This document shows, in pieces, positions 56,372 through 64,000 of a DNA stretch of 64,000 nucleotides. Numbering within the stretch: the stretch's first letter is position 1; each line of letters opens with the position of its first letter. The stretch lies in the NCBI RefSeq assembly GCF_963678635.1, contig NC_087069.1, forward strand, positions 31,228,776 to 31,292,775. The letters are read 5' to 3'. Source of the DNA: Symsagittifera roscoffensis (lineage: Eukaryota > Xenacoelomorpha > Acoela > Convolutidae). Made by a program: the position numbers and the translations under genes. The notes under the pieces were generated by a model that was given only the letters and a program-made list of their open reading frames with translations, was not told where the DNA came from and did no database searches.

Positions 56372-58977
56372 AAATTTTAATTTTTCTCCAACTCCTTTTT
56401 CTAATAACCTCAAATGAAAACATAAACCCTTCCCCCCGCACAGGACCCCAAGATTTATTAGTAACACATTACGATTGTGACGAAAACGAACAAAAAACAT
56501 TACACAAATATGCAATAAATCAAGTATCACAATGCGAAACAGAACCACAAGCTATAGAAACAACAAATGTAATAGCGACACTTTATTCAAAAGCCCGAGC
56601 AACAACAGTTAAAGGATATAAATTCACAGCGACATTTTCCGAAAAGAAAGTACATTGTTCACAAGTCTCAAATGGAAATAAAAACCGACTTGACCACGAA
56701 TCATTCTACCAAAGTAATATCGAACGACTTCTACATCTCAATCCCGAAGATTGTAGAAACGAGTTACTAAGACTCAATATCACAAGAAATAAAAACACTG
56801 ATAGAAAATTAGTATATTTCCAAGTTTTTGCAGATTCTGTACATCAAGCAAAACTTGAAAGATATCAAGGACATATAAAATTAGATGAAAAATACCCATA
56901 CAACGGCGCACACGGAAGATTAACTTATGATATACACGATAAACACTGGATACCACACATTGGTATAAATGACCCATCAAACTGCAAAGCAGACACAAAA
57001 AATAAAGGATATCAAGAAATCATGTTTTTTGATTGGAAAATACAACTCGAAAAAATACAACTCACACGCGATTTATCAGACAACACAATGCTCTATCAAG
57101 GAATTAGATTACCTTGTAAAAACGACCAAGGCTATTGTGACCCTACAACACGAACACAAGCAACAATTGTTTGGTTCCCTGAAGACACATGTACAACATT
57201 TCAAGTAGCAAAAATACACGCTCGTATGATAAAATTTCACGAAAAATATTTCATACAATCAATTCCATACGACCAAGTCCATCCGTCACGAAGACAAAGT
57301 TCTAATTTTAGAAACATACACAATATAGAAAATAAATTGACACGTTTTCAAATATATCAAGAAACAGAACTTGCATGTAAATACAGAAATCCACTTCACA
57401 AAACACAATACTCCGAGATATTAGTTGAATACGAAAAAGGATTCGACATGACCACTGGAAAAGTAAAAATCGACCCATACGCCACAAGTCACCCTATAAA
57501 CGAAGGAACATCATATATACCAGTTAATTTTCAAAAGAGTAAAAATCAACCTGGTGGACATCTAAAGCCCCATGACACTAGAAGCACACGTTTACAAGAA
57601 TTATCACTAATGAATAGTACATATTTCGGTAACATCCACTATGATATTCACCTAGATATGAAATTAGACTATACAATTAGCCGAATTTTTCAAGAAATGT
57701 CACTATCTGAATTAGAAACACTTCACCAGCTATGCGAACTAGAAAGGACACAAATCCTACAATCACTTGCACTAGCAGTATTAAAAATACCCTACGCAGG
57801 ATATTCACTATCAGGAAATAGATCAAATTTTTTAGATTATGAAGGAAACATTTTATGGTTTTATACCTGTACCACAAAAGTATCACCACTATATGTTTTT
57901 GAAGATAAACGATGCTATAAAAGAATCCCTATCTTTTATAAGAATAAAGTACATTTCGTTGACACACTTTCAAGACGAACCTATTTCTGGGATACCGCAG
58001 TCCCATGTGGATCAGAAAATAGCCACAATGTAGTTCAACTGAACCCTGATGAAGATAAATATTATCTTCTTACTCCATATCCCACATTAATGCAATCACT
58101 CAAAAAATTTTCACCTGAAAGCATTAGAGCTATTGTTCGAAACCCAAATATCGACTTACAATCAATTGGAATATATTCAAAATCCGATATACAACATCAC
58201 ATTAGAACACAACAATTCCAAGAATTATTAACACAAATGGACACAATACAAAGACAATCAATTGACCAAAACTTACGCAAACTTGCCGAAACAGCAGGAT
58301 TTGCAGATATTTATACACAAGACTATAGCGGATATTTTAAAGACATTAAAGACTATATATATCTAAACGGTGAAAAATACCGACCACAAGATATTTCACG
58401 TATAAATATTTTTAGCTTTGTTACACTAAAAAATGAAATTCTCGATTTTCTAGGATGGCCCTACTACATCTTAGAAAAATTGACTATTTTATACGCAATG
58501 TTTAACTTTATAAGATTTCTTTTTTCGCTTTTAAAAGGAATCTATAATACATGCGCTATACACACACAAGTAAATAGACAAGCAAGTGTAGCACGCATAC
58601 TATTTGCAGGATTTTTTGGAATTTTTTCATCATCCATAAACAAAATTCTTTTAGATGCACAAATAAAGGAATACAACACAAAAATAGCAACAAGACAGAA
58701 CACATACGACGAAGAACATAATAATGTAGACATTACGCCTACAGCACCACAGTTACCACCACTACCACATAACCATCCATTATCACTAGTCCCACGAAAT
58801 TTTCGAAATTTAGCATTAACAAATAATCCAAATTCTAGACCAACCATATCACAAAGTCCCATTCAACATATAATGACACACCATCCCCTAGATGAAAATA
58901 AATATGAACAAATTATAGAACAACCCCATACCACCGCTTTTCAGTCTCAAAATAATAATTTTGTTAGCCCACGATGA
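56359..58977 (+). CDS. Env-like membrane glycoprotein of copy C (872 aa)
   Basis: Starts MYTLKILIFLQLLFLITS, a signal peptide. The ectodomain has about 16 cysteines and N-glycosylation sites (NITR, NRSN, NSTY). Near residues 470-550, CELERTQILQSLALAV, an aromatic GNILWFYTC block and CYKRIPIFYKNKVHFVD ... PCG resemble the pattern I associate with chuvirus/gB-like (class III) fusion glycoproteins known as env genes in some retroelements; this is memory, not a search. A helical segment (LTQMDTIQRQSIDQNLRKL) precedes hydrophobic segments at about 706-733 and 743-760; a ~110-aa tail follows. The ORF is intact. Its TGA overlaps the ORF-Z ATG. Confidence 0.75.
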   Translation: MYTLKILIFLQLLFLITSNENINPSPRTGPQDLLVTHYDCDENEQKTLHKYAINQVSQCETEPQAIETTNVIATLYSKARATTVKGYKFTATFSEKKVHCSQVSNGNKNRLDHESFYQSNIERLLHLNPEDCRNELLRLNITRNKNTDRKLVYFQVFADSVHQAKLERYQGHIKLDEKYPYNGAHGRLTYDIHDKHWIPHIGINDPSNCKADTKNKGYQEIMFFDWKIQLEKIQLTRDLSDNTMLYQGIRLPCKNDQGYCDPTTRTQATIVWFPEDTCTTFQVAKIHARMIKFHEKYFIQSIPYDQVHPSRRQSSNFRNIHNIENKLTRFQIYQETELACKYRNPLHKTQYSEILVEYEKGFDMTTGKVKIDPYATSHPINEGTSYIPVNFQKSKNQPGGHLKPHDTRSTRLQELSLMNSTYFGNIHYDIHLDMKLDYTISRIFQEMSLSELETLHQLCELERTQILQSLALAVLKIPYAGYSLSGNRSNFLDYEGNILWFYTCTTKVSPLYVFEDKRCYKRIPIFYKNKVHFVDTLSRRTYFWDTAVPCGSENSHNVVQLNPDEDKYYLLTPYPTLMQSLKKFSPESIRAIVRNPNIDLQSIGIYSKSDIQHHIRTQQFQELLTQMDTIQRQSIDQNLRKLAETAGFADIYTQDYSGYFKDIKDYIYLNGEKYRPQDISRINIFSFVTLKNEILDFLGWPYYILEKLTILYAMFNFIRFLFSLLKGIYNTCAIHTQVNRQASVARILFAGFFGIFSSSINKILLDAQIKEYNTKIATRQNTYDEEHNNVDITPTAPQLPPLPHNHPLSLVPRNFRNLALTNNPNSRPTISQSPIQHIMTHHPLDENKYEQIIEQPHTTAFQSQNNNFVSPR

Positions 58978-60764
58978 GCCGACAACTTGGATCCCTACAC
59001 CGCTCAAATTCACACCCAACCAACCTCAACACTCCAATTACAATAATTCCACTTTTTGCCTTCCCACCACCCGATTTCCCAACCAGTAATATAACATCAG
59101 GCATGAATTCAGACACTAATTCACACATCTCAGTTTTATACTCCATCTCACAACTCAATAACCCAGATATTGAAACCCCTGACGAATTTGCAGACTCTGA
59201 ACCATCTCCATCCAATAATTTTCAAACCAATCCCTCAGTTTTTTCGAAACCCCCTTTTCAACCACTCCCATCCATTTCTACACCATCCTATGCTTCACAA
59301 GTTACCCCAACCTACTCCTCATTTCATTCAGACCGATCATCCAATTCTCCAGATACTCCCCAAATCTCCCAGGAACTAGATAATTTTATCACCTTACAAC
59401 AACAACCCTTCCACCTTGAAAACCCCACTATAAATCAGATTTCATCCACAATAGAATCATCAAACCCACCTACCCCTACACCCTCTTCAGCTTATACCGC
59501 ATCATTAGCACCATCATCTACATCCACCGAATCATCTTTTAGCACTAATAGAGCTTACCGCACTTTCAAAAGAAAATTCCCAAACCATCCATTTCCAACA
59601 AAACCAGGAACAGCACGTGAATATATAAATCATCCAAATCACACTAACACGAAAGAATTTTTAGCAATCACCTTACCTTCATTTCCACAATATACTTTGA
59701 ACACCCCTACAGATACTAACGATACACGTAGCTTTGTAGATGAACAAGTTTTAATGCCTACACTTCATTGGACATCATATTATCATTTTACTAACCCCCT
59801 TTGCCTACCTTTATCTAATACTCACATCGATATAGAACGAAATCAAGATATGCTATATCGACTAACTACACCACTAACACACAGACAATTTACTTACATT
59901 GGATATAAAAAATCACTAAAAACATACACTGCACCCCGAGCTAACGAATATACGCTAGAATATTACGATCATAATATCATCCGAACTAACCAAGATCAAT
60001 TCTTAGACGATGACCGCTTCGCTAACCCACAAATCACAGAAAAATTTTTCATTAAAACACCATATGTATTTACCCTCAATATCTTTGATCGCAAATTTGA
60101 CCACATCATCTCAGAAGCACTAACAGACACGCAAGCCTACGAAAGTTTTAAAGAACGCTTCCAAATATTTTCACTAACCTTTCATTTCCTTGCACCACAT
60201 GAAAGAGATTTGCACTGCTCACACGATATTATGTTGCGCACTAAACAAACTCACACATATACATATTATCGTTTTATACAAAATCACTTCGACCTACACA
60301 CTCCCTCCAGACAACCACACCACCGTTTCCAATTCATCAATTCCAAATACACCTCACCATTCTTTCTTAACTTCACATATTGCATTAAAGATACTAACCT
60401 TCATGGTATTCTTCGAAATTATGATCCCATAACCCAAATGTATATTTTTTGTCCCATCACCAAGACCTTCAACGCAGAAGAATCCCGACCCTTCCTTATC
60501 CCACATGAATTTGTTCAACCTATAGAAATCCCCATATTAGAATTCATCCACAACACTAAATATAACCACAAATTATATAATCTCATCCAAAACACACCTT
60601 ATGATTTTGCAGTTGGCACTGAAGAACTAAAAACCATTAAAGCACTTCAATTGCTTTGGCCACTGCTTCAAACTAAAAACATCATTCGCATAATAGCAAA
60701 GTTACTAACAAATTCCGACATAATCCACGACATCTTCCCCCACGGTTTTTTCCCCGACGACTAA
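58974..60764 (+). CDS. ORF-Z of copy C (596 aa, unknown)
   Basis: ATG inside the env stop (ATGA). The N-terminal ~195 residues are Ser/Thr/Pro/Asn-rich; the C-terminal ~400 look globular (AYRTFKRKFPNHPFPTKPG, EYYDHNIIRTNQDQFLDDDR, HCSHDIMLRTKQTHTY, FFLNFTYCIKD, LLWPLLQTKNIIRII). No signal peptide, zinc motif or catalytic motif that I know. It is intact in B and C and readable in A, so selection has kept it. A structural, regulatory or host-interaction protein is possible; nothing in the sequence decides. Confidence 0.75.
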   Translation: MSRQLGSLHRSNSHPTNLNTPITIIPLFAFPPPDFPTSNITSGMNSDTNSHISVLYSISQLNNPDIETPDEFADSEPSPSNNFQTNPSVFSKPPFQPLPSISTPSYASQVTPTYSSFHSDRSSNSPDTPQISQELDNFITLQQQPFHLENPTINQISSTIESSNPPTPTPSSAYTASLAPSSTSTESSFSTNRAYRTFKRKFPNHPFPTKPGTAREYINHPNHTNTKEFLAITLPSFPQYTLNTPTDTNDTRSFVDEQVLMPTLHWTSYYHFTNPLCLPLSNTHIDIERNQDMLYRLTTPLTHRQFTYIGYKKSLKTYTAPRANEYTLEYYDHNIIRTNQDQFLDDDRFANPQITEKFFIKTPYVFTLNIFDRKFDHIISEALTDTQAYESFKERFQIFSLTFHFLAPHERDLHCSHDIMLRTKQTHTYTYYRFIQNHFDLHTPSRQPHHRFQFINSKYTSPFFLNFTYCIKDTNLHGILRNYDPITQMYIFCPITKTFNAEESRPFLIPHEFVQPIEIPILEFIHNTKYNHKLYNLIQNTPYDFAVGTEELKTIKALQLLWPLLQTKNIIRIIAKLLTNSDIIHDIFPHGFFPDD

Positions 60765-62350
60765 CAGGTAAGTATAAACTATACATATACTAATAAATTT
60801 AAAATAAAACACTAACCATTCTTTATCCATGTTTTATTTAGATTTTTAGTCTTCATCTCACGATCATCTGCAAAATACACAAAAGAAAAATAAAAAATAG
60901 AAAACTTCAAATTGTCCCAAACTCTAATAATCTTTTGCACCAGCTAAATTAAATAAAATTCATACAAATGTAATAAATTAATTTATAAATTATTTCCCTA
61001 AAAGCAGTAATTCTAATAATGATGAAAATTTGTAACTTAAATTTTCCCCAAAACAAGCAATAAAATTGAAATTCTATGTAGTAAATTAATAAAACGCAAA
61101 TGCAGTACTAACCTTTTGATATTTTCATTCACTCGCACAAGAATTCTATCCAAACTCGCACAGCTCGCCCACGAAGAATTGTTTAAATAATGAATTTCAG
61201 TTTCAAGCTTTCACACTCAACAACTCTAACACACGATAACAAGTTTCAAACTTTCCTTTAACCCGGTTGGAAAGGAATTATATACTAAACAAAACTAACC
61301 AATGCAGCTTACTAAACACCACAACACATAAAATAACAGCATGACTAAGAAAAGGAAACCAACGGTACCCAAACCGGATTAACCCAGTTTAAAACTGGAT
61401 AATTTATTCTTTTGAAGACTATTATAAAGTCTAAGAAAGAAACAATAAAACACAAAAAAGCCGAAAGACAACCCCATACCAAAAACAATTTGATTTTTGA
61501 AAAAAGGACACAACCAACGAAACATAAGAAAAACCACAATAAACCCAACATAAAACGTTATCACATAATAGGACCTCTCACAGAAACCGCACGAAACCAT
61601 ACTCCCACTCCTGGCCTAACCCACCAGAGAGGACGTCCTGAGCATGCTCTATAGCCGGCCTAACCCACCGCGCTACATCCACGCTTTGTGACCACACTCC
61701 TATTTTTAATAAGAGGTACTCAAGGGTGAGTAACTCTTCAAAATAACCGAACTAAAACAAAAAGCTTTTGTGAAAACAACTAACCAAAATCATAATTAAA
61801 ACACCAAACTAATAAAAATTTTATAAAATGTAAATTATACCTTGCAGTATATATAGATCAGCATACAACACCAAAGACGAACATCCAAAGACAAAATGAC
61901 CCCACTACACTCGAAAAAGAATGGCCAACCACAATCAATATGCCGCCCACAATCACAACTCAAAGGATTTAGAGTACGACTTGACTTCGCAGAAAAGGAC
62001 TTCATTGAACTAGACCAATGACCACCTCGATGTTCAAGTATACGTACAGATCCGAGTAACCAGGCATCCCCTCCACGCACAATCTCCACGCCATTCCCAG
62101 ACAAGGTCAAACACAAAGAAGTTCTCTACATGAAACGAAAAAACCTGTCATAGCAAACCATTCTGAAATCAGATTTGAGTTTGTTGCGAAAACCCAGTCG
62201 TTGTCATGAGAAGACACAACGACTGAATCTGGAACTTCTCTAACAAGAGAACCCAGACGAAATATGATGTTCGCCAAATACCAACGTCCATCATCCATCT
62301 TTTGAATTGCAGAAAGACTATTCTAAAAAACTCTGTAAAACCCGGATGGG
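60765..62350 (+). other. Copy C 3' noncoding region
   Basis: 1.6 kb between ORF-Z and the LTR. It contains conserved blocks at 61354-61421 (looks identical in A; has the inverted repeat ccagttt-a-aaactgg) and 61602-61746. The antisense ORF is split here (62298-61835). The 3' end, aaaacccggatggg, is a poor polypurine tract. Confidence 0.65.
61602..61746 (+). promoter_or_regulatory. Conserved block in the 3' noncoding region (copy C)
   Basis: Two ggcctaaccca copies frame ggacgtcc and gagcatgctc palindromes, then ...gggtgagtaactcttca. About 4 differences from copy A in about 147 nt, against about 10% in the gag segment I compared. Function unknown. Confidence 0.45.
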
Positions 62351-62760
62351 TGGAACCTGATCTAAACTACATTTTATGATTGGATAAATTAGATATTTTA
62401 CCACTGTTAAGTATTTAATATTAACCAATCATGATCCATCTAACTAACAACCCACTTATTTGTAAGTGCTGGAATTACTTGTAATTTCAGCACCAGAGAG
62501 ATTTGAATTTAACTTAGAAATTAGTTGACTCTCCAAGAAGACTTCAGCAGCCGCATTAAACCAGTATACCCTAGATCTATTGAGCCTAGCAGAGACTAGT
62601 TAAACACCCTGAGACTAGATAGTATAAGAGTAAGATTAGGATCGGTATTAGACTAAGAAGTTGCACGAATCTATCCGGCCGAAAATAAGATAGCGTGACG
62701 AGCAGACGGTGTACCCTATCCGAAATTACTCTACGAGATAACCACCTCGGTTATAACTCA
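62351..62760 (+). repeat. Copy C 3' LTR (410 bp)
   Basis: Matches the 5' LTR except about three bases. One change turns AATAAA into ATTAAA (62555-62560), a weaker polyadenylation signal, in the LTR that would end the transcript. Confidence 0.96.
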
Positions 62761-62764
62761 CATG
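62761..62764. repeat. Copy C target-site duplication (right), catg
   Basis: Repeats 43881-43884. Confidence 0.9.
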
Positions 62765-62916
62765 TTCATTGAACAGTGGACTGGACATATTCTCCCAGGA
62801 TGCAGCAGCTAAGTTTAGATCTCCAATCAAGAGAATGCACAAACCATTTGCCACATTTTCAACGACTTCAATCATTTCAGCGACTTCCATAAACAATTCG
62901 ACTCATTGGGTGGATT
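62765..62916 (-). pseudogene. LINE ORF2 endonuclease fragment, 5' of copy C insertion
   Basis: Minus-strand reading gives VELFMEVAEMIEVVENVANG followed by CILLIGDLN, the AP-endonuclease GD-N motif, leading to the C insertion point. On the other side of C (43880 downward) the same frame goes on to the SDH motif. An upstream PPNES-like piece is in another frame. A SINE-like repeat abuts it at 62917. Confidence 0.75.
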
Positions 62917-63280
62917 CAGGGGCGGATCTAGGATTTTCTCGAGGGGGGGGGCGGATTTTCAAAAAATTTTCGAAAATTTTGTCGACCTTTTTTTTAGGTC
63001 GACCGAATTGATTTTTTGAGCTCTCCCTAAGCACGATTTAGTCCCTGTTTTGGCCAAATTTTTTGCGCCGCAGGCAAAAATTTGAAAAACAGCCCAAAAA
63101 AGGCGTTTTTAGGCACTTTTTGGAAAATGTTGAACAAAAAATCGCGTTTTTTCGGCGCCCGCTCCCCACTCAAAATTAGTATATATTGGCGCCGGTTGGT
63201 CGGCCAAAACTGGATTTCTTAAAAAGTATCAAAGGGGGACCCTTTAGGTAGGCAGAGGGTCGAATCCCTGAGTTAAAAAG
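62917..63280 (-). repeat. SINE-like repeat, inverted relative of the 39-kb units
   Basis: On the minus strand it shares, in order, a B-box-like gggattcgaccc, tactttttaagaaatcca, ggcgccaatatatact and the end gatccgcccctg with 39032-39896. It is more diverged. It lies within or at the edge of the LINE. Confidence 0.55.
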
Positions 63281-64000
63281 ACTACGAGCAGTGAAGCAGA
63301 AAACAATGAGTTCGGTCGAGTCTAGTCAGTTTGTGCTCATGTTTCGGTCATCACTTGAAAGATCTGTAATTTCATTGCTGTACGAGAAAAATTTCAGGTT
63401 TTTGAAGCGGATGCGACCAGGTTGGATATCTCTGTTGAGCAGTTCACATCTTATTCTTTTCGAAACTTGTTGTTCCACAGAATGCTGTAGTTTTGAGGTG
63501 AAAGACCAGCAGAGAGATACACTCTACATTTCTCAGAAGGTTTCAGGGTAACCGCCTTGGCTTCCTTGATTTCTTGGATTCCTTAACGCTGTTAACAGTG
63601 AGAAGTACACTTCTTCGACCTTTGAAATTTCTTGGTTGACCTTGGTACCGCTGTTGGCTCCATGTATATCTTTTGGTGGGCTGCCAACCCTTAGCTGACA
63701 GATTGTGTCTCGGACTGACTTCTGAATAAGAAGTTTAGTAAGTTCATTTTGTTTCTTGATCTGTTTCACGTCATGGTTAGCACTGCTAACTCATGCAAGG
63801 TTTCATCACCTTTTTTGATTAAATTGGGGTTACTTCTTTTGGGCTCGTGGTTGGGTGTCGCCACAGTTTTTCAAGGTTGTCAATAGATTCACGAAGTGAA
63901 TCATAAACTTGTTGAGATTTGTCAGCATTACCTTTCTGCTTGTACGAGCTGAGATAGGTTTTCACGAAGCAGACCCTCCCTCGTAATCAAGAGCTACCTA
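63281..64000 (-). pseudogene. Possible LINE ORF1 fragment
   Basis: Minus-strand pieces (63769-63533, and one near 63500-63310 with RIRCELLNRDIQPGRIRFK) look like a decayed ORF1: a coiled-coil-like region near 63900 (YDSLRESIDNLEKLW), then charged sequence. The order fits an ORF1 before the ORF2 fragments. Identity is tentative. Confidence 0.35.

Larger units (their letters stand above)
43885..62760 (+). mobile_element. Copy C: full-length giant env-bearing LTR retroelement
   Basis: 18,876 bp from TG to CA, with 410-bp LTRs differing at about three positions, a 4-bp target duplication, and the complete gene order. ORF-L, ORF1, S1, ORF-X, env and ORF-Z are open. Gag has a +1 near 47788, pol an 8-bp tandem duplication near 50310-50326, the integrase end several small indels after 53480, and S2 an extra T. 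RT, RNase H and integrase order and the 4-bp duplication place it with Ty3/Gypsy. It is unusually large for that group because of the accessory ORFs and long noncoding ends. Confidence 0.97.

Noticed and set aside
61345-61600. Hydrophobic antisense ORFs in the 3' region (also 17222-17477 and 13097-13312)
   Set aside because: Two frames of the same DNA are open and both are hydrophobic, which A-rich sense DNA gives on the complement. The DNA is conserved but I cannot show the protein is.
62769-63011. Plus-strand ORF of 80 codons after copy C
   Set aside because: It spans the antisense LINE fragment and the SINE-like repeat edge, so it is not a gene.

Overview
The window is animal genomic DNA: an AT-rich stretch with a spliced fibronectin type III (FN3) gene using GT-AG introns, a decayed LINE, a tRNA-like short repeat, and three copies of one giant LTR retroelement. 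The FN3 gene and long introns exclude a prokaryote. I cannot name the species; an invertebrate is a reasonable guess. There is no CRISPR array, rRNA or bacterial operon.

Host gene: nine exons of one gene lie on the minus strand (41403 down to 14727). Every exon begins and ends in phase 1 and is a multiple of three long. They encode cysteine-containing FN3-like modules and then an EGF-like piece. Both ends of the gene lie outside the window.

Three elements of one env-bearing Ty3/Gypsy-like family occupy about three quarters of the window. Copy A (1-14657, plus) is the oldest, is cut by the left edge and has many stops. Copy B (16061-32735, minus) has 410-bp LTRs that look identical and a 4-bp target duplication, with two large internal deletions. 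Copy C (43885-62760, plus, 18,876 bp) is full length, with 410-bp LTRs differing at about three sites and a catg target duplication.

Element layout, with my working names: LTR - PBS - ORF-L (77 aa) - ~0.9 kb leader - basic ORF1 (155 aa) - gag-pro-pol, apparently one long frame in the ancestor (CA, CCHC knuckle, Arg/Ser/Asn-rich domain, protease, RT, RNase H, integrase with GPY/F) - ~0.6 kb spacer - S1 and S2 (small hydrophobic proteins) - ORF-X (about 390 codons without a Met codon) - env (about 870 aa, signal peptide and membrane segments) - ORF-Z (about 600 aa, unknown) - 1.6 kb conserved 3' noncoding region - LTR. The downstream ORFs overlap by a few bases at their stop/start codons (ATGA twice), as in a polycistronic viral RNA. 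No copy has every ORF intact: B and C carry different frameshifts, and A is heavily decayed.

Nesting: C inserted into the endonuclease domain of an older LINE; the LINE reads on in the same frame across C once one target duplication is removed. B lies in the sense direction in an FN3 intron. A starts 69 bp past the last visible exon, antisense. C lies upstream of the first visible exon, probably also in an intron.
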